64,000 bases of DNA from Sulfidibacter corallicola (GCF_017498545.1 NZ_CP071793.1:7682256-7746255), one strand, 5' to 3'. Shown: positions 8,334-16,367, counted from the stretch's first letter. The notes: generated from the letters alone by a model not told the origin. Made by a program: numbers and translations.

Positions 8334-9839
8334 ATGGACCCTATGACGCCTTTTCCATGCCAGCTCGAATTGATCGCCTTTCCCGATTCCGATTTTGCCT
8401 ACGTGATTGACGAACTCCTCCATCTTCTCCATTCCTTTCCGGAGATCCTCGAACGGCTCGAAGCAGATCTCGACCGCCATGCATTGGTCTTGAAACAAGC
8501 GCGCCTCAACCACCGTCGTGCTTGCGCTGGAACCCCTCATCTTCCCGGTCTCGACGATCCCGACCCCGTCGAAGCCATAGCTCCCAGCGAACTAAAGCTA
8601 GGCATCGGCCGACGCCCAATGCCTGCTCAAGACGTCCTCTTCTGCTTGGTCTGCCGTTACTTTCTCGATGGCGTCAAATCCGTTTCGGCACGGAGTTTTT
8701 TTGCCGAATCTCGCACCGTTGCTCGCTATTTCTCGATGCAGGGACGTTCATGTCCGGCGGGATCGACCATCACCCACAACGTCAACCTCGTCAGTCAGGC
8801 CACGCTGGATCTGGTTTTGGACCGGATCATCACGACGATTCAATCTCGGAACCTCGATGATTTCGCCGAGGTCACCCTCGATAGCACCGCCGTTCGGGGC
8901 AACACGGCCTGGCCGGCTGATTCCGAGCTGATCGCCAAAATCGCTCGGCGCCTTCACCGAGGCCTCTGCCAGCCGATCCTGGAAGGCGTCGCCACTTCGG
9001 TGGCGTCCCGAATTGGCGCCCGGTGCGAGGACATCGAGGCAGCCCGCCAATCAATTGGTTTGGCTTCGGGAAAGGGGGCGAAAGAGGTACGCCAACACCA
9101 CTACAGGCTCATGATCGATGCGGCCGAATACGTGCCCCAGGAGATGGGCGAGATCCTTGACCACCTCGCCACCTGGGAGCACGGTCATCGACCTGGCAGC
9201 CGGGGCTATCAGCGTTGGATGGAATTGCAAGCGCGGATGACCGAAGATGTGTCCCAGCTCGATTCACTGATTCACACGACCTGTCGTCGGGTGATCGTAG
9301 GAGAACATGTCGGGACAGCCGAACGGGTTCTCAGCGTGGCCGATCCGTCCGTTGCGTGGATCGAGAAAGGGGGACGCGAGCCCGAAGTGGGTTACCGAGT
9401 CCAGGTGGCCAAAAGCGCCCGTCAATTTGTGGTGGCAGTCTCGGTACCCGAGGGCAATCAGGCGGATGCCAGCATGTTCCAGCAGACGTGCCGAGATGCC
9501 TTCGAGCGGATAGGGACCACGCCCGCGACCTGCAGTGCAGACGATGGCTATGCTTCCAAGGCGAACCAGCAGTGGCAGGCGCAGCAAGGCGTACAGACGA
9601 AGTCGTTCAGCGGTGCCAAGGGAAAGAAGATCGCAGGCGAGGAAGCGTGGGAGAGCAAACCCTACCGCGAAGCGCGGCGGATGCGATCGGCAGTGGAGGG
9701 GCTGATCGGCCAATTGAAAGCGCTGTTTGGTTTTGGGCGGGTATGGCGGAGAGGGCTGGAAGCGGTGAAGGCGGAGCTGACAGGCAAAGCGATCGTCTAC
9801 AACCTCTACCGGTTACAGCAACGGGTTCACACCTGTTGA
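8334..9839 (+). CDS. DDE transposase (IS1182/ISNCY-like)
   Basis: About 500 residues. The frame is open from 8283; I prefer ATG 8334 (MDPMTPFPCQLELIAF), since the preceding residues look non-conserved, but the start is not certain. The catalytic Asp, Asp, Glu can be placed at VTLDSTAVRGN, SADDGYAS and RRMRSAVEGLIGQLK. This arrangement, with a helical insertion between the second Asp and Glu and the C-terminal IVYNLYRL, fits IS4/IS5/IS1182-type elements. The N-terminal third (LERLEADLDRHALVLKQARL) is helical. The reading frame is intact, so the element may still be active. It is flanked by matching hairpins. Confidence 0.85.
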   Translation: MDPMTPFPCQLELIAFPDSDFAYVIDELLHLLHSFPEILERLEADLDRHALVLKQARLNHRRACAGTPHLPGLDDPDPVEAIAPSELKLGIGRRPMPAQDVLFCLVCRYFLDGVKSVSARSFFAESRTVARYFSMQGRSCPAGSTITHNVNLVSQATLDLVLDRIITTIQSRNLDDFAEVTLDSTAVRGNTAWPADSELIAKIARRLHRGLCQPILEGVATSVASRIGARCEDIEAARQSIGLASGKGAKEVRQHHYRLMIDAAEYVPQEMGEILDHLATWEHGHRPGSRGYQRWMELQARMTEDVSQLDSLIHTTCRRVIVGEHVGTAERVLSVADPSVAWIEKGGREPEVGYRVQVAKSARQFVVAVSVPEGNQADASMFQQTCRDAFERIGTTPATCSADDGYASKANQQWQAQQGVQTKSFSGAKGKKIAGEEAWESKPYREARRMRSAVEGLIGQLKALFGFGRVWRRGLEAVKAELTGKAIVYNLYRLQQRVHTC

Positions 9840-10018
9840 CCCTGCCAAGACGATAGCCCAACGGAAAAAGAGGAGGTGGTGGCCTTCGGCTGCTCAAATT
9901 TAAGGTGAAGGACGAAATATCGTGTCAAAAGCAACATGAAATCCAGGCGGGGCTGGAAAATAAATCTGCGAGCCAAGAAATCACGAAAAACATAAGTTTA
10001 ACTCAAGAATTCGGCATA

Positions 10019-10046
10019 AGACGCGCCCCCTTTCGGGCGCGCGTCT
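10019..10046. repeat. Right hairpin of transposase element
   Basis: AGACGCGC-CC (from 10019) pairs with GGGCGCGCGTCT (to 10046) with one bulged base. It is related in inverse orientation to the hairpin at 8185. Confidence 0.55.
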
Positions 10047-10096
10047 ATCTACTTTGTTTCTGAATGACATACAGGTACTTTTGGAAGGTGGTCGTC

Positions 10097-10489
10097 ATGA
10101 TGCCCTTCCCCATTTTACACACTGGAACCGATATTCGAGTGCTTTGTCTCTCCTATAGTGTTCGCGGTATCGAGATCCACTGCGGAAGCCCATGCACCGG
10201 CGACGCCTGCCCACGCTGCGGACGAGTTTCCCGTCGAATTCACAGTCGCTATGAGCGACTCGTTTGGGATGGTGCCAGGCAAGCCGTGGCAGTGGCGCTC
10301 GTCCTCAAGGTTCGAAATTTCTTTTGCGACAATCCCAGGTGCCCACGAACGGTCTTCTCTGATTCTTTTCCCGAAACTGCTCCGCCCTACTGTCGGCGAA
10401 CTCAAAGGTTAACCTCGCAGCCCCTCGACCCCCTATGTGCCAATATGCGTGAGACACATGGTGTAACATTTACCGAGGGCACCATTTGA
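10097..10489 (+). pseudogene. ISL3-type transposase, N-terminal fragment
   Basis: Starting from ATG 10097 (GGAAGG upstream), the product has the ISL3 N-terminal zinc-binding region: DACPRCGRVSRRIHSRYERL followed by VRNFFCDNPRCPRTVF and a RRTQRL motif. This matches the first roughly 100 residues of ISL3 transposases. After about residue 115 the sequence departs from the family and soon stops. The catalytic domain is missing. The break probably results from the insertion of the IS3-family element that begins immediately downstream. Confidence 0.75.
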
Positions 10490-10496
10490 GGATCTC

Positions 10497-10837
10497 ATGA
10501 GCAAGGAAAACAAGAACATCGACAACATCCACGCCAAACCGAAACGCCGCACGTTCACCACCGAATACAAACTGAGGATTCTGGAAGAGGTCGATAGCGC
10601 CGATCAAAAGGGGCAGATTGGCGGAAATGGCGAGAACAGCTTTCCTCTTCAGGTGAGGAGCCTCGTCCCAAGAATCAAGCCTCCAAACTCAAACGTGAAA
10701 ACGAACGCCTCCTGCGCCAAAATCGACGGCTCCAAGAAAAGCTTTACCAAGCCAATCTCATCATTGACCTCCAAAAAAAACTCGAACTGAATCTGGCGAT
10801 GATGGAGAGGCTCAACGACGACGAGCATGCGCCATGA
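10497..10837 (+). pseudogene. IS3 orfA (helix-turn-helix protein), frame-disrupted
   Basis: The first frame gives the usual start (RRTFTTEYKLRILEEVDSAD). After GQIG the frame leaves the family. From about nt 10622 another frame continues the expected sequence (RKWREQLSSS, then KLKRENERLLRQNRRLQEKL, the leucine-zipper part, and LNLAMMERLNDDEHAP) to a TGA at 10835-10837. An internal deletion removed the middle of the HTH and shifted the frame. The orfA stop overlaps the orfB ATG (ATGA), as in intact relatives. Confidence 0.75.
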
Positions 10838-11931
10838 GCCTGGTTGAAGAACACGCCAAACCGGGCTCTGTCAAAGCACTCTGTCAATCGCTGGGTGTCA
10901 GCCGTGCTACCTACTACCGCCGCAAGAAGGAGCCGTCTAACCCAAAACGACGCCCGCCCAATCAACGCCGCCTTTCCGAGACTGAGCGCCAGATCATTCT
11001 CGAAGTACTTTGTTCAGAGTAGTTTGCCGATCTGTCTCCCTGTCAGGTCCATGCAGCTTTACTCCAGCGCGGCACCTATCTGTGCTCGATTCGAACCATG
11101 TACCGCATTCTTCAAGAGACCGGGGCCGCCAAAGAACGCCGCGCGCAACGACGCCATCCGGCCTACATCAAACCTCAGCTCATCGCCGAGGCCCCCAACC
11201 AAATCTGGACCTGGGACATATCCAAGCTACCCGGCCACTGCAAAGGGATAATCTTCTGCCTCTATGTGTTGCTTGACAAGTTCAGTCGCTATGTGGTCGG
11301 TTGGACGATTGAAGAGACCGAATCCACGACCGCGGCCAAGCGACTCGTCAAGCATGCCGTCGACCACCAAGGCGTTGACCCCGATCAACTCACCATCCAT
11401 GCGGATCGCGGTGCGCCGATGACCAGCAAGGGCCCCTACGCACTCTTTGATAGCCTCGGGGTTCGGGGCGCTCATAGCCGTCCTCGTGTCAGTAACGACA
11501 ATCCCTATAGCGAGGCTCATTTCAAGACGGTCAAGTATCATCCTCTCTATCCCAAGCGCTTCACCGGCTTGGCTGAAGCGAGGCACTATTTCGATCGTTG
11601 GTTTGGCTGGTATAACCGTCAACATCATCACATCAACCTGGGCCTTTTTACGCCCGCTCAGGTTCATGACGGCTCTTACCGGGAGATCCAAGCCACTCGG
11701 CAGCAAGCGCTTGATGAGGCCTATCGACAGCACCCCGAGCGCTTTGTGAAAGGGCCACCTCGAGCGCCAACCGTTCCGCGACGCGTCGCGATCAACCCCG
11801 ACAGCCACGACGAGGCCGCTAACCCGACACCGCGCTCACAGGATCATCACAATGCCCCGATGAACCGAGAACTCCGCAAAGCCCAGGATGCCACAGAGGC
11901 CCACCCCACCAGGCAAGGGGAAAAAAGTTGA
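10834..11931 (+). pseudogene. IS3 orfB transposase with premature amber stop
   Basis: One frame runs from ATG 10834 to 11931 apart from a TAG at 11020-11022 (after IILEVLCSE). Downstream, the rve integrase core is intact: WTWDISKLPG (first Asp), IHADRGAPMTS (second Asp) and NDNPYSEAHFKT (Glu). The part before the stop holds the HTH_21-like region (SVKALCQSLGVSRATYYRRK). A single codon change would restore a full-length OrfB of 365 residues. Confidence 0.85.
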
Positions 11932-12155
11932 ACCGGCCGTTCGTGGCGCCAAAACGTCCCCAACTTTTTTCTCCGACCCTTGACACGTGGGGTGCCGCGC
12001 TACGATGGGGACAGCCGGCGGGGCGATTTTTCGCCCTAACCCAGTCTACCGCGTCGGCCCTGGTCTTCACCGCGCGGCGGGGCCCCGCTTGTGAAGGAAT
12101 GGCGGCACACGCGACCCCTGCTTACTAGCCACCGTGTCTCATTTTCATTGACATA

Positions 12156-12579
12156 TTCCGATTAGAGGTACATCGTACCCTCACCGATCTTAGGGTCTAC
12201 TTTCGCGGCGAACTCGTCGCCGAACATCGTCTCTGTGAGAAGCCCAATCAGCGAATCACCTTGGATGCCCATCGCCGACGGCGCTTGCGCCTGGAACAGC
12301 GCCACGGGGGCTTGGCTCAAGAGAACCTGTTGCGCGGTCGCAATCCACTCCTCGACGCCTACCTGGACCAGTTGAAAACGCGCGTACCCGGATGCGGCGT
12401 TCACGCCATGAAGCGCTTGCTACACCCGATTCGGACCTACCCTGAGGACGCATTTTTCACCGCACTCCACCAAGTCTCACCACTACGGGCTCTTCGACCT
12501 GCATCGGGTCGAGAAGTTGATTCTCGAGCAAGTGGCCGGCGACTACTTTCAACTCGCGGGCGAGGAGGATTTCCAATGA
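12156..12579 (+). pseudogene. istA: istA transposase remnant (C-terminal domain)
   Basis: From about 12156 the sequence encodes the Mu-type C-terminal beta domain of IS21 IstA (HRTLTDLRVYFRGELVAEH), then NPLLDAYLDQLKTR and HAMKRLLHPIRTYPEDAF. Near 12470, after FFTALHQ, the frame must shift by one base to continue the expected sequence HHYGLFDLHRVEKLILEQVA to the TGA at 12577-12579. The N-terminal HTH and DDE core are missing. The stop overlaps the istB start. Confidence 0.75.
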
Positions 12580-13343
12580 GGTTGAAGCTCAAAACGATCT
12601 TGGATGATCTCAAGTTCCGGGGGATGGCAGAAGTGTTGGATCGCGAACTCGACCGTGCTCAGGTCGAAGGCCTGGCACAAGAGGACGTGCTGTACCATTT
12701 ACTGTCCGAGGAGTCGCGTTATCGCGCCGAGCGGACCATGGCCTACCGGATCCGCCAGGCCAAGCTTCCTCGGGAATGGGCCCTGGAGAGTTTCCCGTTC
12801 GACCAGCAGCCGGGAGTCGATCGCGCGCGCATTTATTCCTTGGCGACCCTGGACTTCATCAAGCGGGCGCAGAATGTCGTGTTCATCGGCACGCCGGGGG
12901 AGGGCAAGACCGGCCTGGCGACCGGTTTGGCGCGCAAAGCCTTGCTCGACGGATATCGGGTTCGCTTTTACAACGCCCAGGACATGCTCGACGATTTGTT
13001 CGCTTCGCTGGTGGATCGTAGTACGTCGCGGATCTTAAAGTCGATGGCTTCCTTTGACCTGTTGATCATCGACGAATTAGGCTATCTCTCACTCAAACCC
13101 GAACAGGTCAACGCCTTCTTCAAGTTGACCGAAATGCGTTACGGCAATAAGGCCACGATCATCACTACCAATCTAGATTACGAGGAGTGGTACCAGTTAT
13201 TCAAGTGCAAGCCCTTGGTGGATGCCTTGTTGGATCGACTTCGTCACCATTGCATCACGATCAAAATGGATGGACCCTCGTTGCGGACCCCTCAGCATTC
13301 CCACCGAATCGGATCAGCTGAGAAGGGAGAAGATCATGACTGA
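12576..13343 (+). CDS. istB: IS21-family ATPase helper IstB
   Basis: 255 residues. The frame extends upstream into istA, but the real start is ATG 12576, preceded by GAGGAGG and overlapping the istA stop (ATGA). IstB is an AAA+ ATPase of the DnaC/DnaA type that shapes target DNA for the IstA transposase. Walker A is GTPGEGKT, Walker B is LLIIDELGYL, and the family's NKATIITTNLDYEEW sensor segment is present. C-terminal LLDRLRHHCITIKMDG is typical. The gene looks intact although its partner is broken. Confidence 0.9.
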   Translation: MRLKLKTILDDLKFRGMAEVLDRELDRAQVEGLAQEDVLYHLLSEESRYRAERTMAYRIRQAKLPREWALESFPFDQQPGVDRARIYSLATLDFIKRAQNVVFIGTPGEGKTGLATGLARKALLDGYRVRFYNAQDMLDDLFASLVDRSTSRILKSMASFDLLIIDELGYLSLKPEQVNAFFKLTEMRYGNKATIITTNLDYEEWYQLFKCKPLVDALLDRLRHHCITIKMDGPSLRTPQHSHRIGSAEKGEDHD

Positions 13344-13485
13344 TCGTTTCAAACCAGAATCATCAGAATCGATTTGGATGATCTGGAACATCCTCGAACA
13401 GTTGGAGGAAATCCACCGCTTGATCTGGGAAATGTACGAGGAATCCTTAGTTGAGCTGTTAACCCTCCCCGAAGATCCCACCTAA
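13336..13485 (+). CDS. Small ORF after istB (49 aa)
   Basis: ATG 13336 overlaps the end of istB by 8 nt and is preceded by GAAGGGAGAAG. The acidic, aromatic product (ESIWMIWNILEQLEEIHRLI) looks like one amphipathic helix. Some IS21-like units carry such a small ORF; its function is not known to me. Confidence 0.5.
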   Translation: MTDRFKPESSESIWMIWNILEQLEEIHRLIWEMYEESLVELLTLPEDPT

Positions 13486-13524
13486 TTCATCGAATCACAT
13501 CACGACAACCCGATTTGAAACGCA

Positions 13525-13551
13525 GGCCCCCGCCAATGGGGGTCTTTTTTT
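13525..13551 (+). terminator. Intrinsic terminator of the istB unit
   Basis: CCCCC (13527-13531) and GGGGG (13538-13542) form a stem followed by TCTTTTTTT. Confidence 0.75.
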
Positions 13552-13827
13552 GTGCCCAGGGTCCGGCCTCCCGTCAACCCAAACGCGTAACAAGTACGCA
13601 TTGACCGGGTCTCGTCCTCTGAGGCAAAGGTGGGTTCTTTGCCGTTGGCGTCAACAGGCTTAGACATTCGCGCCGCAGGCGTTCATCAACGGCTGTGCGA
13701 TTTGAAACTATGACTACCTCATCGTCCCTCGACGGCTGCGCGGATCCCATGCTTCCGACGACCTGTAAATCTCGATCTTGCAGTCACCTACGCCTAACGA
13801 TATCAAAACCCAAGATGGGCGTTGCAA
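13552..13827. other. Gene-free stretch right of the IS21 remnant
   Basis: No gene or obvious repeat is seen. It probably includes the right end of the IS21-type element, but no terminal repeat was identified. Confidence 0.3.
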
Positions 13828-14142
13828 TCATGGCGTCTTTTCAAGCGCCTTTTGCCATGTTCTCCCAAACCAGGCCGGGTATTGGGCGCGAGATCTCTCG
13901 CCTGCAGGAAAAAAACCCTCTGGCTCTTTGGGAAGATGCTTCGATACAAAATGAGCCAATGAGGAACGCGCATTCCTCATGGCATCCCTTTTCTCATGCT
14001 CCAAGAGTCGTTTTTCGGGATCGTCAAAGCTGAAGTCGAACAGCCCCTTTTCATTACAAAAAGCGATCACTCTTGCCGTGTGATAAAGCGCATCGGCATC
14101 GAGGGCACGGATAAGTTTGTCGTATTTCCAGGGGCGAGCCAT
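13828..14142 (-). CDS. Small protein of a local paralogous family (copy A)
   Basis: 104 residues from ATG 14140-14142 (TTGGGGA upstream). The frame is open much further upstream, through the neighbouring gene, but similarity to copy B begins exactly at this Met: MARPWKYDKLIRALD against MGRHMKYSGFLEILE. Shared features are a Y-x-x-A-x-I/V helix, an R-x-S-L-x-H-F-x-K segment, P-x-E-x-x-G, and a W-F/Y-G-R-x-W ending. The protein is small, charged and cytoplasmic. The layout suggests a compact helical, perhaps winged-helix, DNA-binding domain. It is divergent from copy B with a palindromic operator between them. No known family is recognised; a self-regulated pair is likely. Confidence 0.65.
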   Translation of the reverse strand: MARPWKYDKLIRALDADALYHTARVIAFCNEKGLFDFSFDDPEKRLLEHEKRDAMRNARSSLAHFVSKHLPKEPEGFFPAGERSRAQYPAWFGRTWQKALEKTP

Positions 14143-14173
14143 GCGGAAATCCCCAAGGGCGCGCAGTTTTAGG

Positions 14174-14234
14174 GTTGTTCGCACCTCCGAATAAGGGTAT
14201 CGTGAAATACGTTGTTCGCTCATGCGAACAACGT
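14174..14234. promoter_or_regulatory. Palindromic operator plus half-site in divergent intergenic region
   Basis: ACGTTGTTCGC (14209-14219) and GCGAACAACGT (14224-14234) are perfect 11-bp inverted arms around TCAT. A third copy of GTTGTTCGC lies at 14174-14182. Together they occupy most of the 114-nt gap between the divergent paralogues, so a dimeric regulator probably controls both. Confidence 0.65.
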
Positions 14235-14256
14235 AGTAAAAATATTGGAGGAAGCT

Positions 14257-14631
14257 ATGGGTCGACACATGAAGTACAGTGGCTTTTTGGAGATCTTGGA
14301 AGACGAAACCATTTATTCTCCAGCCACGATCGTTGCCGCGGGAGAAGCCATGGGGCTCTTGAACAATGATCCCGATTCCGAAGAACTCAAAAAGCAAAAA
14401 ATAAAAATCCGCCATTCGCTCGGCCACTTCAGCAAAAACCACAACTTCCCACGTGAAGGTGACGGAATGATACCTGAACAACTGAAGGGCCAATCTCCTC
14501 AGCGTGGTTGGTACGGTCGCCGCTGGAAGGAACCACTTCAAAAAAAGCAACAACATCGACAGGATGCTGAGCAAGAGCACCCTCCTGCTTCACATCCCCT
14601 GGAAACTCCAAGCCACAGCCAATCCAATTAG
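14257..14631 (+). CDS. Small protein of a local paralogous family (copy B)
   Basis: 124 residues. ATG 14257 is chosen because GGAGG lies 6 nt upstream and because similarity with copy A begins here. The first 100 residues (GFLEILEDETIYSPATIVAA; KIRHSLGHFSKNHNFPREGD; QRGWYGRRWKEPL) match copy A across its whole length. The same Y-T/S-P-A-x-I and L-x-x-F-S-x-K-x-N-F-P signature recurs at the N-terminus of the 391-residue protein at 42651. The last 25 residues are a low-complexity Gln/His/Pro/Ser tail. The function is unknown; a DNA-binding regulator acting on the palindrome is the best guess. Confidence 0.65.
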   Translation: MGRHMKYSGFLEILEDETIYSPATIVAAGEAMGLLNNDPDSEELKKQKIKIRHSLGHFSKNHNFPREGDGMIPEQLKGQSPQRGWYGRRWKEPLQKKQQHRQDAEQEHPPASHPLETPSHSQSN

Positions 14632-14666
14632 TATCAGTGAGTTCATTTGAGAGAAAATGCCGAGTT

Positions 14667-14709
14667 CACCAGCGGCCAGTTGACATTCAATGCCAATGAA
14701 CCGCTGGTG
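14667..14709. repeat. 9-bp inverted repeat
   Basis: CACCAGCGG (14667-14675) and CCGCTGGTG (14701-14709) are perfect arms with a 25-nt spacer, between the convergent ends of copy B and the AlpA-like gene. It may be a bidirectional terminator without T-runs, or a protein site. Confidence 0.4.
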
Positions 14710-14724
14710 TCGCAAGCTAGGGAA

Positions 14725-15087
14725 TCAACCAACTTGGTCTTCGGTTTCGATTCGGCATTTGGCCAAATAGATTTCGATATCCAGGCGCTTGTAGACGACT
14801 CGGCCGTTTCGGCTCCGGCTCAACTTGTGGTACGCCGGCCCGCGGCCTTCGTGTCGGAGTTGCTGGAGGGTCTTGACCCCAAGTGGGTATTGAGCGGCGA
14901 CTTGACTTTCGCTTAACCACTCGGGTGGGACAGCGGCCTGATCGATGTCCTCTTCGATTTGGGCGATGATGCTCCTGACCGTTTCAGGATCATTGCGGAC
15001 TTGGGAAAGCAGGGCGGCGAATCGCCACAAACATCCTTTGATCGTGCTGCGCTTCAAGACTTGATATTGTTTCTTTTTGTTGCTCAT
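14725..15087 (-). CDS. AlpA/excisionase-like helix-turn-helix protein
   Basis: 120 residues, ATG 15085-15087 with GGAGAAAG upstream. Residues about 1-55 are a helical extension (including CLWRFAALLSQVRNDPETVR). Residues about 56-112 form the MerR-like winged helix of AlpA/Xis proteins: WLSESQVAAQYPLGVKTLQQ, then RHEGRGPAYHKLS and GRVVYKRLDIEIYL. These proteins bind att sites to steer integrases or act as regulators on mobile elements. The nearest integrase is at 1557-2540, with IS debris between, so a link is uncertain. Confidence 0.75.
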   Translation of the reverse strand: MSNKKKQYQVLKRSTIKGCLWRFAALLSQVRNDPETVRSIIAQIEEDIDQAAVPPEWLSESQVAAQYPLGVKTLQQLRHEGRGPAYHKLSRSRNGRVVYKRLDIEIYLAKCRIETEDQVG

Positions 15088-15485
15088 TTTCTTTCTCCGT
15101 GAGTCAAATGAGCGTCCTTTTTACCTCCATGCCGTGATTAGTATACGTGAATACAATTGAGAAAGGCGAAAAAATTTCCAATTTTTCCTCACGGCCCTTT
15201 CTTTCACAACCGCCACTCAGTTTAAACCTCTCTTTTCCTAAGGATGCGAATCCCGTTTTGGAATCATCGCTGACCATCAAGTTGATCATTCGGGGATTCT
15301 GGCTGGTGAGGTCCTTTTGCAGTCTCAACAGAACTCGCTATCGCTTGTGAATACATCGCTCTCGGTGCCGAATCTATGACCTTTTCCAGAAAGACCTTCC
15401 CGCACGCCGATGCGTTGCGCCTTCTACGTTCGACACTTCCTCGGTGCGCACCCCGGAACCGGCCCGATGTTGGCGAGTCAGCTAA
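15088..15485. other. Gene-free stretch, promoter region of AlpA-like gene
   Basis: It contains an AT-rich segment with GTATACGTGAATAC near 15139-15152, which on the minus strand holds a TATACT -10-like hexamer, and then a GC-rich stretch leading into the structured leader. No gene is supported. Confidence 0.35.
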
Positions 15486-15591
15486 AGCCGTCAAGACCGC
15501 GGCTCGCAGGCTCCCCGAATCTTGACGGCTCCGCCCGACCCGCCTTTTGGGCCGCCAATTCCGGGGGGCACCCCGCTTCAGGAGGTCGAAC
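15486..15591 (+). promoter_or_regulatory. Structured 5-prime leader, type I (copy 1)
   Basis: AGCCGTCAAGA (15486-15496) pairs perfectly with TCTTGACGGCT (15520-15530). The loop carries CGCAGGCTCCC (15505-15515). A G-run and CCCC about 30-45 nt further on form a second hairpin. The stem ends 61 nt before the start codon at 15592. The same stem spacing, loop string and second hairpin recur at 19426. Confidence 0.55.
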
Positions 15592-15975
15592 ATGCAGCGT
15601 ACATTCACTATCGTTGGGCAGATCGTCAGTTGGAAATCCGTCAAAAACGGCCTAATCATCACCGTCCGTGAGCGTCGTGCAAACGCCTTAAGCCATTCGA
15701 ATTACGAACATCTCGCCATTTGGGGGCCGAAGGCCAAAGCCATTGAAGTCAAGCTTGAAAAGCGAGCCAGGTTCGAGTTTCGCGGAAGTCTGGATCGCGT
15801 TCGCCGCAACGGGAGAACCTATTGGAATCACACCGTCCAGCAATGGATACGGCTTCCAAACAACCAGTCCAATTACCGTCAACCTCGTGAGGAGATCTCC
15901 GAGGATTGGTTCGTTCCCGGGGTTCGCCAACGGGATTCTCGTGCGCAACGGCTCGAAGAAGGGTTTCAAGCTTGA
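15592..15975 (+). CDS. SSB-like OB-fold protein
   Basis: 127 residues. ATG 15592 has AGGAGG 7 nt upstream; the frame extends further upstream but through the leader stem. The pattern of strands (MQRTFTIVGQIVSWK; NGLIITVRER; EHLAIWGPKAKAIEVKL; RARFEFRGSLDRVRRNGR) follows the OB fold of bacterial single-stranded-DNA-binding proteins, including the W-G-x-x-A-x-x-V step and the G-x-L/x-x-R turn. It is shorter than host SSB and lacks the acidic DDDIPF tail, ending in a charged basic segment. The next gene supplies that tail on a separate protein. A role in protecting or channelling ssDNA during plasmid or element transfer is likely. Assignment is by fold pattern. Confidence 0.65.
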   Translation: MQRTFTIVGQIVSWKSVKNGLIITVRERRANALSHSNYEHLAIWGPKAKAIEVKLEKRARFEFRGSLDRVRRNGRTYWNHTVQQWIRLPNNQSNYRQPREEISEDWFVPGVRQRDSRAQRLEEGFQA

Positions 15976-15986
15976 TGGATCTTTCG

Positions 15987-16018
15987 AGGCCAGGTGACTC
16001 TAAATCGCCTGGCCTTTT
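15987..16018 (+). terminator. Terminator after SSB-like gene
   Basis: AGGCCAGG (15987-15994) pairs with CCTGGCCT (16008-16015), followed by TTTTC. It lies 62-93 nt before the next start codon. Confidence 0.65.
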
Positions 16019-16079
16019 CTCGATGGTCGGTCAGACACAGGAACCATGATCGAAAAAAAACGATTGAAGGAGAAAAGTC

Positions 16080-16367
16080 ATGAAGACCCCATGGAAACCG
16101 ATCGCTGAAGCGCCAATCGGCCACGTCATTCTGGTCGCCGTCTGGGCGGATGACCATTTTTCCATTACCGAGGTACGGCAAATAGAAAAAAACGAATTCT
16201 TCGAATACCAATACCCAAACGACCGCGTCACCGGTGCCTATGCCTGGATGGAAATCCCACTTGTTCCTGACCCGCCGCTGCCTTCTTCTGAGTTTCCGAT
16301 TCTCCCATCAAAGCCTTGTGAGCCGGCACCAGAGACCGACTTTTTCGACGAAGACATCCCGTTTTGA
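16080..16367 (+). CDS. DUF551-like protein with an SSB-type C-terminal tail
   Basis: 95 residues, ATG 16080 with AAGGAG 7 nt upstream. The N-terminal 60 residues (MKTPWKPIAEAPIGHVILVA, ending in a W-M-E-I-P-L step) resemble the small DUF551 domain common on phages and plasmids. A Pro-rich linker follows, and the protein ends ETDFFDEDIPF. That ending closely matches the SSB C-terminal peptide (acidic stretch + DIPF), which docks helicases, PriA, RecQ, exonuclease I and primase. The two SSB-like proteins on either side lack such a tail. This protein may therefore act as a detachable tail, recruiting SSB-binding enzymes to the element's ssDNA or competing for them. Confidence 0.7.
   Translation: MKTPWKPIAEAPIGHVILVAVWADDHFSITEVRQIEKNEFFEYQYPNDRVTGAYAWMEIPLVPDPPLPSSEFPILPSKPCEPAPETDFFDEDIPF

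Larger units (their letters stand above)
8185..10046 (+). mobile_element. Insertion sequence bounded by related inverted hairpins
   Basis: A single DDE transposase gene (8334-9839) lies between two hairpins, 8185-8211 and 10019-10046. Each hairpin begins AGACGC and ends GCGTCT with a GAAA-containing loop. The right one, read on the other strand, aligns with the left, so the two ends form an inverted pair. Exact element ends and target duplication were not resolved. Confidence 0.5.
10430..11940 (+). mobile_element. IS3-family element, inactivated
   Basis: It holds an orfA with an internal frame-disrupting deletion and an orfB with an in-frame stop. Boundaries are approximate: terminal inverted repeats could not be matched by eye. 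It appears to have cut the ISL3-type transposase gene. Confidence 0.6.
12156..13551 (+). mobile_element. IS21-family 3-prime part
   Basis: It comprises the istA C-terminal remnant, an intact istB, a small third ORF and a terminator. The istA catalytic part is absent, so the copy cannot move by itself. The left boundary adjoins a 220-nt GC-rich stretch (11941-12155) in which no gene is seen. Confidence 0.65.

Noticed and set aside
12261-12575. N-terminal extension of IstB
   Set aside because: It is the frameshifted end of istA joined by chance to the istB frame; ATG 12576 has its own Shine-Dalgarno.
14143-14580. Long N-terminal extension of paralogue copy A
   Set aside because: It runs antisense through copy B; similarity between the paralogues starts at ATG 14142.
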